Source of the DNA: Cryobacterium psychrotolerans
Lineage (GTDB): Bacteria > Actinomycetota > Actinomycetes > Actinomycetales > Microbacteriaceae
Direction: 5' to 3'
Assembly (NCBI RefSeq): GCF_900101115.1
Contig: NZ_FNFU01000001.1
Coordinates: forward strand, 248,001-312,000
Length of the DNA: 64,000 nucleotides
Part shown: positions 51,181 through 58,840 of the stretch, in pieces
Layout: each line of letters begins with the position of its first letter
Numbering within the stretch: the stretch's first letter is position 1
Program-made: the position numbers and the translations under genes
Notes under the pieces: generated by a model
Seen by the model: only the letters and a program-made list of their open reading frames with translations
The model's database searches: none
What the model was told of the DNA's origin: nothing

Positions 51181-52625
51181 GCACGAAGAAGTTGAACAGC
51201 AACACGCCCACCGCACGCGCCTGGCAGCACCGGGCCGGCGAACTCGGCTCCGGCCTGCCGGACGGCTTCATCGTCGGCACATCGACCTCCGGCTTCCAGG
51301 TCGAGGGCGGCGCCAGGGACGGAGGCCGCCACGAGTCGGCCTGGGACGCTTTCACGACCCAGCCCGGGCGCATCCTGGACGGCTCGAACGCCTCGGTGTC
51401 GGCCAACCACTTCCACCGGCAGGCCGAGGACGTGACGCTCCTGCGCGAACTCGGCGTGGACGCCTACCGTTTCTCCTTCGCCTGGCCCCGGCTGCAGCCG
51501 GACGGGCGCGGGGGACTGAGCCAGAGCGGATTCGCCTTCTACGACCGGCTGCTCGACGGGCTCCTCCGCGCGGGCATCAGCCCGATGGCGACGCTCTTCC
51601 ACTGGGACACCCCGCTCGAGCTCCGCGGCGGCTGGCTGAACCGCGACACCGCCCAGCGCTTCGGCGACTATGCGCACGCGGTCGGCGAGGCCTTCGGGGA
51701 CCGCATCGACGACTGGGTGACGCTCAACGAGCCCGCGACGGTGACCCTGGGCGGCTACGCGCTCGGCACCCAGGCGCCCGGCGAACGGATGCTCTTCGGC
51801 GCGCTGCCCGTGGCGCACCACCTGCTCCTCGCGCACGGCCTCGCCGTGCAGGGCCTCCGTGCCGCCGACGTGCGCGGCCGGATCGGGATCGCCAACGTGC
51901 ATTCATTGGTGCAACCGGCCGGCGACCGGGAGGCCGACGCGGTCTTCTCGGAGCTGGTCGACGTGCTGCACAACCGGATCTTCGCCGACCCGGTGCTGCT
52001 CGGCCGGTACCCGCAGCCGCCGGAGCAGTTCACCACCGAACTCCGCGCCCTGATCGAGGTGGACGACGCGGACCTCCGCACCATCCACCAGCCGCTGGAC
52101 TTCTACGGGCTGAACTACCGCGGGCCCTCCCGCGTCGCGGCGGGACGGGGAGCCTCCACGACCGCCGACGGGCAGCCCTCGGCGGCGGCCCACCTGCCCT
52201 TCCACCTCGAGCCGCTCCGGGAGTACCCGGCGACCGGCTCCGGGCATTCGATCGCCCCCGAATATCTCGGACTGAGTCTCGCTCAGCTTCGCGACCGGTA
52301 CGGGGACGCCCTGCCCCCGGTCTGGATCACCGAGGGCGGCGCCGGCTTCCCCGACACCGTCGACGAGCGCGGCGCGGTGCACGACCCGGTCCGGATCGAC
52401 TACCTCGCCGAGCACCTCACGGCCGCGGTGGACGCCGTCCGGCCCGGCGGCATCGCGGAGGGCGTCCGGCTGCGCGGCTACATGATCCGGTCGCTGCTGG
52501 ACGGATTCGAGTGGGAGGCCGGCTACACCCAGCGCTACGGCCTCGTGCACGTCGACTTCCCCACCCAGAACCGCACCCCCAAGTCCTCCTACCGCTGGCT
52601 GCAGCGCGTCCTCTCCGCCCGCTAA
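51177..52625 (+). CDS. GH1 family beta-glucosidase-like glycosidase
   Basis: A 482-residue family 1 glycoside hydrolase: TSTSGFQVEGGARDGGRHES, AYRFSFAWPRLQP and FHWDTPLELRGGW. The acid/base Glu is in WVTLNEPATVTLGGYALG. The nucleophile Glu is in VWITEGGAGF, where the usual Asn of the I/VTENG motif is replaced by Gly. DGFEWEAGYTQRYGLVHVDF is the usual aglycone-site end. No signal peptide, so it acts in the cytoplasm. Start is TTG at 51177, overlapping the previous stop as TTGA. Third gene of the operon; a family A palindrome closes it. Confidence 0.92.
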   Translation: MSTKKLNSNTPTARAWQHRAGELGSGLPDGFIVGTSTSGFQVEGGARDGGRHESAWDAFTTQPGRILDGSNASVSANHFHRQAEDVTLLRELGVDAYRFSFAWPRLQPDGRGGLSQSGFAFYDRLLDGLLRAGISPMATLFHWDTPLELRGGWLNRDTAQRFGDYAHAVGEAFGDRIDDWVTLNEPATVTLGGYALGTQAPGERMLFGALPVAHHLLLAHGLAVQGLRAADVRGRIGIANVHSLVQPAGDREADAVFSELVDVLHNRIFADPVLLGRYPQPPEQFTTELRALIEVDDADLRTIHQPLDFYGLNYRGPSRVAAGRGASTTADGQPSAAAHLPFHLEPLREYPATGSGHSIAPEYLGLSLAQLRDRYGDALPPVWITEGGAGFPDTVDERGAVHDPVRIDYLAEHLTAAVDAVRPGGIAEGVRLRGYMIRSLLDGFEWEAGYTQRYGLVHVDFPTQNRTPKSSYRWLQRVLSAR

Positions 52626-52640
52626 CCCCGCCCACTTCTC

Positions 52641-52705
52641 CCCGCGAAACCGCAGTTGTGCGCGCTAAAACGCCCTGATAACGCGCACAAGTGCGGTTTC
52701 GCGGG
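52641..52705. repeat. Intergenic palindrome, family A copy 5
   Basis: Arms 52641-52664 and 52682-52705 pair with one mismatch. It lies in the convergent junction of the GH1 gene (stop 52625) and the ABC permease, whose stop codon (52706-52708) it directly touches. The loop ctaaaacgccctgataa resembles those at 38541 and 35726. Confidence 0.9.
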
Positions 52706-53440
52706 CTAGGGGGTGCGGCGGCGGAGCGTGATTGAGCCGATGACGACCGCGGCGACGATCCAGGCGCCGATGACGAGGAGCTCCGCGGTGACGTACGCCG
52801 CGTCCTCGGAGTCGGTGGCGACGGCCCGGAGCGCGTCGATGGCGTGCGAGAGCGGCAGCCAGTCGCTGATCTCCTCCAGGCCCGCGGGCAGCTGGTCGCG
52901 CGGCAGGAAGATGCCGCCGAGCAGGATCTGCGGGAACACGAACGCCGGCATGAACTGCACGACCTGGAATTCGGTGCGGGCGAACGCGCTGGCCAGCAGG
53001 CCGAGCGTCGTGCCGAGCACGGCATCGGCGACGGCCACGGACAGAAGAAGCCAGACCGATCCCTCGATCTCGAGCCCGTAGACCCAGACCGAGAGCCCGA
53101 CCGCGATGGACGACTGCAGCACGGCGAGCAGGCCGAACGCCAGCGTGTAGCCGAGGATCAGGTCGGCCTTGCCGAGCGGCATCGACAGCATCCGTTCGAG
53201 CGTGCCCGTGCGCCGCTCCCGCAGGGTGGTGATGCTCGTGACCACGAACATGACCACGAAGGGGAACAGCGCGAGCATCGCCGGCCCGATGGTGGAGAAG
53301 ACCGTCGTGTCCGAGAAGATCCAGGCCACCAGCCCGATCAGCAGGCTGGGCACGACGAGCAGCAGCGCGATGGTCCGCGGGTCGTGGCGAATCTGAGCGA
53401 GCACGCGACCGGCGGTGGCGAGTGTGCGCAGCGGGGTCAC
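52706..53440 (-). CDS. ABC-2 type transporter permease
   Basis: A 244-residue membrane protein with six transmembrane segments. The first cytoplasmic segment QIRHDPRTIALLLVVPSLLIG and the conserved ITTLRERRTGTLERMLSMPLGKADLILGY (ABC-2 ExxxGT signature) are clear. The late motif FVFPQILLGGIFLPRDQLPAGLEEISDWLPLSHAIDALR is typical of NodJ/DrrB-like exporters. Start GTG at 53440 overlaps the ATPase stop, so the two are translated together. The substrate is unknown; drug or lipid export is common for this class. Confidence 0.9.
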   Translation of the reverse strand: MTPLRTLATAGRVLAQIRHDPRTIALLLVVPSLLIGLVAWIFSDTTVFSTIGPAMLALFPFVVMFVVTSITTLRERRTGTLERMLSMPLGKADLILGYTLAFGLLAVLQSSIAVGLSVWVYGLEIEGSVWLLLSVAVADAVLGTTLGLLASAFARTEFQVVQFMPAFVFPQILLGGIFLPRDQLPAGLEEISDWLPLSHAIDALRAVATDSEDAAYVTAELLVIGAWIVAAVVIGSITLRRRTP

Positions 53441-54183
53441 GAGGCCGCCTCATCGGGCGCGGCCGGATGCTCCGCAATCAGAGCAAGGAACGCCGCCTCG
53501 ATGTCGGCGGTGCCGGTGGCGGCGAGCAGCCCCTGCGGGGTGTCGTCGGCGAGGACCTCGCCGTGGCGCATCAGCAGCAGACGGTCGCAGCGCGCCGCCT
53601 CGTCCATGACGTGACTCGAGACGAGCAGGCTCGTTCCGGCCGCCGCGAGGCGGTGGAACAGCCCCCACAGTTCGACCCGGAGCACGGGGTCGAGCCCGAC
53701 CGTCGGCTCGTCGAGCACGAGGAGCTCGGGCGAGCCGAGGAGGGCGCCGGCCAGGGACACGCGGCTGCGCTGGCCGCCGGAGAGCGACCCGGCCAGCTGC
53801 CCGGCATTGCTGCCGAGGTCGGTGGCCTCGATCACCCGGTCGACGTCGCCCCGGGGCACGCCCAGCACGGCCCGGAAGTAGGCCAGGTTCTGCCGCACGG
53901 TCAGGTCATCGTAGATGCTCGCATCCTGGGTGACATAGCCGACCCGGCGGCGGAGCGACGCGGTGCCGGCCGGTTCGCCGAGCACGGTAACCTCGCCCGA
54001 CTGCACGATCTGCACCCCGACGATCGAGCGCATGAGCGTGGTTTTGCCGCAGCCGCTCGGGCCGATCAGGCCCATCACGATGCCCCGCGGCACGGTCAGG
54101 CTCAGGCAGTGCAGCACCGGATGCCTGCCCCTCCTCGCGTGCAGGTCCCGCACCACCACGGCGGGAGCTTCGTTGTTCACCAT
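53437..54183 (-). CDS. ABC exporter ATP-binding protein
   Basis: A 248-residue ATPase of the DrrA-like class: Walker A GLIGPSGCGKTTLMRSIVG, Q-loop YVTQDASIYDDLTVRQNL, signature GSLSGGQRSRVSLAGAL, Walker B LLVLDEPTVGLDP and switch region VSSHVMDEAARCDRLL. It partners the permease at 52706 (GTGA overlap). AATAAT lies six bases upstream of the ATG at 54183. The next in-frame codons are MVNNEAPAVVVRDLHARRGR. The exported molecule is unknown. The unit is divergent from lemA. Confidence 0.92.
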   Translation of the reverse strand: MVNNEAPAVVVRDLHARRGRHPVLHCLSLTVPRGIVMGLIGPSGCGKTTLMRSIVGVQIVQSGEVTVLGEPAGTASLRRRVGYVTQDASIYDDLTVRQNLAYFRAVLGVPRGDVDRVIEATDLGSNAGQLAGSLSGGQRSRVSLAGALLGSPELLVLDEPTVGLDPVLRVELWGLFHRLAAAGTSLLVSSHVMDEAARCDRLLLMRHGEVLADDTPQGLLAATGTADIEAAFLALIAEHPAAPDEAAS

Positions 54184-54189
54184 GACTGC

Positions 54190-54195
54190 ATTATT
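54190..54195 (-). promoter_or_regulatory. -10 element (AATAAT) of the ABC exporter, leaderless type
   Basis: Six bases (GCAGTC) before the ATG at 54183. Confidence 0.5.
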
Positions 54196-54348
54196 CGCCG
54201 GTCAGGGGCGAAAGTCATCCATTTGCCGACGGTTGGCTTGGAGTGTCATGGGAACCGGGTGGGAGCACGGGGGGCGCGGATATGATGAATTCGAATACTG
54301 CAATCACGCCGCATAAGCTCAAGCCGCCTAAGTTCAAGGAGTCGTGCC

Positions 54349-54915
54349 ATGGAATGGCTCATCCCGGTCCTCATCGTTGTTGGACTCGTCGTCATCGTGG
54401 GAATCTACCTCTGGGTCACCTACAACTCGCTCGTCACCCTCAAGGTGCGCGTCGACGAGGCGTGGAGCGACATCACCGTGCAGATGAAGCGTCGCGCCGA
54501 CCTGATCCCGAACCTGATCGAAACGGTCAAGGGCTACGCCGCACACGAGAAGACGGTCTTCGAGAACGTCACCAGGGCCCGCGCCGAATCGCTCTCCGCC
54601 CAGGGGCCGGCCGAGCTGGCCGCGGCCGAGAACCACATGCAGCAAGCCCTCCGCAGCATCTTCGCCGTCGCCGAGGCCTACCCGCAGCTGCAGGCCAGCC
54701 AGAACTACCTCCAGCTCCAGGCCGAGCTCGTCGACACCGAGGACAAGATCCAGGCCTCGCGCCGGTTCTACAACGGCGGCGTGCGCGAGCTGAATACGAA
54801 GATCAAGGTCTTCCCGAACAACCTCATCGCACGCAACCTCGGCTTCACCGAGCGTGACTTCTTCGAGGTGTCCGACTCCGCAGCCATTGCGGAGCCGCCC
54901 CGCGTGCAGTTCTAA
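54349..54915 (+). CDS. lemA: LemA family protein
   Basis: A 188-residue membrane-anchored, helical protein. One N-terminal transmembrane helix (LIPVLIVVGLVVIVGIYLWV) is followed by the LemA helical bundle: YNSLVTLKVRVDEAWSDI, KRRADLIPNLIETVKGYAAHE, QASQNYLQLQAELVDTEDKI and RRFYNGGVRELNTKIKVFPNNL. Function is unknown. It is usually linked to an M48 protease, as here, with only 12 bases between. AAGGAG precedes the ATG. Confidence 0.95.
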   Translation: MEWLIPVLIVVGLVVIVGIYLWVTYNSLVTLKVRVDEAWSDITVQMKRRADLIPNLIETVKGYAAHEKTVFENVTRARAESLSAQGPAELAAAENHMQQALRSIFAVAEAYPQLQASQNYLQLQAELVDTEDKIQASRRFYNGGVRELNTKIKVFPNNLIARNLGFTERDFFEVSDSAAIAEPPRVQF

Positions 54916-54927
54916 CGGCGAGCGGCA

Positions 54928-55815
54928 ATGTATAGCGCGATCGCCAGGAACAAACGCAACACCGTTTTCATCATCATCCTGTTCCTGGTCATGATTGCCG
55001 GGCTCGGCTGGCTGGCGAACTACGTGTACAGCCCGCCCGGAAGCTACGGCATCCTGGTCATGACGCTCGTCGTGGCGATCGGGTACGCCGTCGTGCAGTA
55101 CTTCATGGCCGGCCGCCAGGCCGCGGCGATGAGCGGCGGCGTGAAGATCCACAGCAAGGCGGAGCATCCGCGCCTGTGGAACATCGTCGAGAACCTGTCG
55201 ATCACCACGGGCACGCCGATGCCCGAGATCTACGTGATCAGCGACCCTGCCCCGAACGCGTTCGCGACCGGGCGCGACCCCGAGCACGCGATCGTGGCCG
55301 CCACCACCGGGCTGCTCGAGATCATGGATGACTCGGAGCTCGAGGGCGTGATGGCCCACGAACTCGGGCACGTGCAGAACTACGACATCCGGGTCTCGAT
55401 GATCGTCTTCGGCCTCGTCGTTGCCGTCGGGTTCATCTCGGACATGATGCTCCGGATGGCGTTCTTCGGGCGCAGCGACCGCAACAACGGCAACCCGATC
55501 GTGCTCGTCTTCGGCCTCGCCGCCATGATCGTGGCGCCGCTCGTGGCGAGCATGGTGCAGATGGCCGTGTCGAGGCAGCGCGAGTACCTGGCCGATGCCA
55601 CCAGCGCGATGACCACCCGCCACCCGGATGCCCTCGCCCGGGCGCTCGAGAAGCTCGAGGCGTACGGGCGGCCGCTGCAACGCCAGAACACGTCGATGGC
55701 GCACCTGTGGATCGCCGACCCGCTGAAGCCGGGCCTGATGGCGAAGCTGTTCAGCACGCACCCGCCGATCGCCGAGCGCGTGGAGCGCCTGCACACGATG
55801 GGCCGCACCTTCTAG
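54928..55815 (+). CDS. htpX: M48 family membrane metalloprotease (HtpX-like)
   Basis: A 295-residue integral membrane zinc protease. Two N-terminal helices (TVFIIILFLVMIAGLGWLAN and the next) precede the catalytic motif GVMAHELGHVQNYDIRVSM. A second helix pair (FGLVVAVGFISDMMLR and IVLVFGLAAMIVAPLVASMVQ) follows. The third zinc ligand is in SRQREYLADATSAMTTRHP. It would degrade misfolded membrane proteins. It is in an operon with lemA. The predicted C-terminus STHPPIAERVERLHTMG is typical. A region with two palindromes follows. Confidence 0.94.
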   Translation: MYSAIARNKRNTVFIIILFLVMIAGLGWLANYVYSPPGSYGILVMTLVVAIGYAVVQYFMAGRQAAAMSGGVKIHSKAEHPRLWNIVENLSITTGTPMPEIYVISDPAPNAFATGRDPEHAIVAATTGLLEIMDDSELEGVMAHELGHVQNYDIRVSMIVFGLVVAVGFISDMMLRMAFFGRSDRNNGNPIVLVFGLAAMIVAPLVASMVQMAVSRQREYLADATSAMTTRHPDALARALEKLEAYGRPLQRQNTSMAHLWIADPLKPGLMAKLFSTHPPIAERVERLHTMGRTF

Positions 55816-55864
55816 CCGATCCGCCCCGATGGTCGATCCTGTCGCGGCCTGGCGCAGTTCGGCG

Positions 55865-55938
55865 CGCCGAGCTCGCCTGTTCCGGTCGAGTTCGCCAGGC
55901 ACACCAGGCGAACTCGACCGGAAGTGTCCAGGTCGGCG
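55865..55938. repeat. Intergenic palindrome, family C copy 3
   Basis: Arms 55865-55896 and 55907-55938 pair over 32 bp. The inner 17 bp (ttccggtcgagttcgcc) are perfect, while the outer half has several mismatches. It is 49 bases behind the htpX stop. Confidence 0.85.
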
Positions 55939-56254
55939 AACGGATGCCGTCACCACGCCGAGAATCGCCGATTACGCCGAGATGACCCGGTATAGCGGCG
56001 ACACTCGGCGCAAACGGCGACACTCGCGGCCGCATCCGCCTGCCCGGCCGCACCAGGCTGCCACCGCAGCGCAGACCGATTGGACGGGGATCTCCAGGCT
56101 CGATCCCCGGCCGCCCGGCCGCCCGCGGTGGTGCTGCGCCGCTGTGCCACCCGCGCAGCGGCGCACTGCCCGCGCGACGCGATCTCGACTAGCTCGATCA
56201 CCGGACACGGACAATCTCCTGGAGGTCGAGACCCGCCTTCTGCCTTCCACCTTC

Positions 56255-56316
56255 CGCCGAACTGTGAGTTTGGCACCTTCGTGGGCCCACGAAGGTGCCA
56301 AACTCACAGTTCGGCG
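56255..56316. repeat. Perfect 62-bp palindrome without spacer, family B copy 4
   Basis: Bases 56255-56285 are exactly the reverse complement of 56286-56316, with the centre gtggg|cccac. It differs from the other family B copies in that the loop itself has become part of the palindrome. It lies 29 bases behind the stop codon of the AlkZ-like gene (minus strand). Confidence 0.97.
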
Positions 56317-56345
56317 AACCGTCCGGTGGTCGAGATCGTCGAGGG

Positions 56346-57551
56346 CTAGCGGAGTTCGGCGGCCAGCCCGGGCGCCAGCGTGCCGCGCCGCACGACCTCG
56401 ATCTCGCCGAGCCCCTGCCAGCGCGCCGCGTCCCGGAGCACCCCGGCCAGGCGCGCGGCCGTGTCGGCCGGCGCGCCCTCCTCGGCCCAGGCCGCCTGCA
56501 CGCGCAGCACACCGGCCTGGCGGTCGTTCTTCAGGTCGACCCGGCCGACGATGGTGTCGCCGAGCAGCACGGGCAACGAGTAGTACCCGAAGATGCGTTT
56601 CGGCTCCGGTGTGTAGATCTCGATCCGGTAGTGGAAGTCGAACAGGCGCAGGGCGCGCGGGCGCTTCCAGACGACCGGGTCGAACGGCGAGAGCACGGCC
56701 GCGGCGTCCATGCTGCGGGGCAGCCGCGCGTCCCGGTGCAGCCAGGCGGCGATGGGTTTTCCGGCCCGCGTCCAGCCGGGGACCTCGACCGGGATCAGCT
56801 CGCCCGCGTCTTCGAGCTCGCGGATCGCGGCCAGGGTCGGCGGGGTCTTCAACCGGAAGTAGTCCGCGAAGTCCCTGGCCGTGCCGATGCCGTGCGCGCG
56901 CGCTGACCGGCTCACCAGCTCGCGGTGCGCGTCGTGGCGGCTCACCTCCCGCCCGAGCAGCGCATCCGGGAACACCTGCTCCGGCAGGCCGTAGATGCGC
57001 TCGAAACGCTCGCGGCCGGCGCTCACCACATCGCCCCAGCGGAACAGGGTTTCGAGCCCCGTCTTCACGTCCGACCAGCCCCACCAGGGCCCGCTGCGCT
57101 TGTTGGCGTCGTGCTCGATCGCGCTCGCCCGCATGGGACCGTTCTCGGCCAGTTCAGCCAGCAGCCAGACGAGCATCGGACGGTTGGCCGCCGACCAGGC
57201 CTCCGGTGTGCGCGCCGAGAGGTCGCGGTAGGCCTGCATGCGCCACCGGAACAGCGGCCACGACTCGAGCGGCAGGAACGACGCCTCGTGCGCCCAGTAC
57301 TCGGTGAACCGCGCCTCGCGCCCGGTCGTCAGCCGGTCCAGTTGCTTCTTGTCGTAGACGCCCAGCCGGCTGAACGCGGGCAGGTAGTGGCTGCGCTCGA
57401 ACACGTTGACCGAGTCGATCTGGAGCAGGCCGAGCCGGTTCACGAGCGCGTCCAGCTGACGGATGCCGGGCGCCTCGCCCGGCGCACGGCCGAAGCCCTG
57501 CGCCGCCAGCGCGATGCGGCGAGCAAGGGCGGGGGCGACTGACTGAGGCAT
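56346..57551 (-). CDS. AlkZ/YcaQ-like DNA glycosylase (HTH_42 family)
   Basis: A 401-residue winged-helix protein of the family that includes the interstrand-crosslink glycosylases AlkZ and YcaQ. The catalytic Q-x-D motif is present as QID in LNRLGLLQIDSVNVFERSHY. YWAHEASFLPLESWPLFRWRM and AVLSPFDPVVWKRPRALRLFDFHYRIEIYTPEPKR are typical of the family. It probably unhooks bulky or crosslinked N7-alkylated bases and contributes to resistance or repair. The ATG at 57551 has TACGCT seven bases upstream. It is divergent from the ABC importer operon. Confidence 0.9.
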   Translation of the reverse strand: MPQSVAPALARRIALAAQGFGRAPGEAPGIRQLDALVNRLGLLQIDSVNVFERSHYLPAFSRLGVYDKKQLDRLTTGREARFTEYWAHEASFLPLESWPLFRWRMQAYRDLSARTPEAWSAANRPMLVWLLAELAENGPMRASAIEHDANKRSGPWWGWSDVKTGLETLFRWGDVVSAGRERFERIYGLPEQVFPDALLGREVSRHDAHRELVSRSARAHGIGTARDFADYFRLKTPPTLAAIRELEDAGELIPVEVPGWTRAGKPIAAWLHRDARLPRSMDAAAVLSPFDPVVWKRPRALRLFDFHYRIEIYTPEPKRIFGYYSLPVLLGDTIVGRVDLKNDRQAGVLRVQAAWAEEGAPADTAARLAGVLRDAARWQGLGEIEVVRRGTLAPGLAAELR

Positions 57552-57558
57552 CGATTCG

Positions 57559-57564
57559 AGCGTA
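57559..57564 (-). promoter_or_regulatory. -10 element (TACGCT) of the AlkZ-like gene, leaderless type
   Basis: Seven bases before the ATG at 57551. Confidence 0.45.
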
Positions 57565-57628
57565 GTGCCGCCGCCGGACGTTCACTGCCCGTTCAGGTGG
57601 CTCCGCCCGTCCCGTCGCCCGGCGTCCG

Positions 57629-57645
57629 TATGGTCACCCGTGACC
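57629..57645 (+). promoter_or_regulatory. -10-like TATGGT overlapping an operator-like dyad upstream of the ABC importer
   Basis: GGTCAC-CC-GTGACC (57632-57645) is a perfect 6-bp dyad with a 2-base spacer. TATGGT (57629-57634) overlaps it. A further GGTCAC half-site is at about 57691, just upstream of the GTG. This is what a repressor site of the operon would look like. Confidence 0.45.
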
Positions 57646-57709
57646 GCATTCCGGCACTCAACAGTTCGCCCACCGGCGGGCGGCCGGGCGCGGTCACGAC
57701 GGAGGATAC

Positions 57710-58840
57710 GTGTTCACCACGCGCACCATGATCGCCGGGATCGCCGCCACCGCGGCACTCGCTCTCACCCTCACGGGCTGCTCGGCAGGCGCAGCGCCCG
57801 CCGCCGGCGGCGTCGACGCGGCCACCGCGACGAGCCTGGCCGCGTTCGGCGACCTGGCCGGCCTGGAGAAGGCAGCCAGGGCCGAAGGCGCGCTGAACGT
57901 CATCGCCCTGCCCCGCGACTGGGCCAACTACGGCGCCGTGCTCGACAGGTTCGCCGAGAAGTACCCGGAGATCACCCTCACCGAGGCGTCCCCGGACGGT
58001 TCGAGCGCCGAGGAAATCCAGGCGGCGGACAACCTCAAGGGCCAGGACACCGCGCCGGACGTCTTCGACCTCGGCCTGCCCGTCGCGCTCTCGAGCACGG
58101 ATCGCTTCGCGCCGTACAAGGTCGCAACCTGGGCGGACATTCCGGATGCCCTCAAGGAATCGAACGGCCTCTATACCGGCGACTACGGCGGATACATGGC
58201 CGTCGGTTACGACCCCGCGGAGGTCCCCGCGCCCACGCAGCTGAGCGACCTCCTCGGCTCGAAATACAAGGGCAAGGTGGCAATCAACGGCGACCCGACC
58301 CAGGCCGGCGCCGCCTTCGCCGCGGTCGGGATGGCCAGCGTGCAGAACGACGGATCCGTAGACGACTTCCAGCCGGGCATCGACTTCTTCGAGAAGCTCA
58401 ATCGGAGCGGGAACTTCCTCAAGGTCGACCCCACGCCCGCCACCATCGCCTCGGGCGAGACGCCCGTCGTGCTCGACTGGGACTACCTCAACGTCGGCTA
58501 CGGCAAGACGCTGGCGGGCCAGCGCGACTGGAAGGTCGTGGTCTTCCCCGGCACCGGCTACGCCGGCTACTACAACCAGGCCGTGAGCAAGGATGCCCCG
58601 CACCCGGCCGCCGCACGCCTGTGGCAGGAGTTCCTCTACAGCGACGAGGCGCAGAACCTGTGGCTCGCCGGGGGAGCCCGCCCCGTACGCGCCGAGGCGA
58701 TGGCTTCGGCCGGAACCATCGACGCGGCGCTGTTCGACGCGCTCCCGAAGGCACCGGAGACGACGGTCGTCCCGTCCGGCAAGCAGAGCGAAACCGCCGC
58801 GAAGCTGCTCGGCGAGAGCTGGGCGGCCGCTGTCCAGTAG
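57710..58840 (+). CDS. ABC transporter substrate-binding lipoprotein (polyamine / iron / phosphonate type)
   Basis: A 376-residue lipoprotein with signal peptide and lipobox LTLTGC. The mature protein is a type II periplasmic-binding fold: GALNVIALPRDWANYGAVLDRFAEKYPEI, DVFDLGLPVALSSTDRFAPYKV and GKVAINGDPTQAGAAFAAVGM. Such proteins serve spermidine/putrescine, Fe3+, thiamine or 2-aminoethylphosphonate importers; the residues seen do not decide between them. Start is GTG at 57710 with GGAGG six bases upstream. It is first of a five-gene overlapping run with two permeases, an ATPase and the AI-2E-type protein. Its end overlaps the next gene. Confidence 0.9.
   Translation: MFTTRTMIAGIAATAALALTLTGCSAGAAPAAGGVDAATATSLAAFGDLAGLEKAARAEGALNVIALPRDWANYGAVLDRFAEKYPEITLTEASPDGSSAEEIQAADNLKGQDTAPDVFDLGLPVALSSTDRFAPYKVATWADIPDALKESNGLYTGDYGGYMAVGYDPAEVPAPTQLSDLLGSKYKGKVAINGDPTQAGAAFAAVGMASVQNDGSVDDFQPGIDFFEKLNRSGNFLKVDPTPATIASGETPVVLDWDYLNVGYGKTLAGQRDWKVVVFPGTGYAGYYNQAVSKDAPHPAAARLWQEFLYSDEAQNLWLAGGARPVRAEAMASAGTIDAALFDALPKAPETTVVPSGKQSETAAKLLGESWAAAVQ

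Larger units (their letters stand above)
55816..56345. other. 530-bp gap between convergent htpX and AlkZ-like genes, with two palindromes
   Basis: It holds the family C copy at 55865-55938 and the perfect family B palindrome at 56255-56316. The 310 bases between show no credible coding frame. They contain a Glu/Arg-like repeat of cggccg, and ctcgactagctcgatcacc at about 56187-56205, which resembles ggtggtcgagatcgtcgag at 56326-56344 in inverted form. The stretch may be a site where palindromic elements accumulated. Confidence 0.6.
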
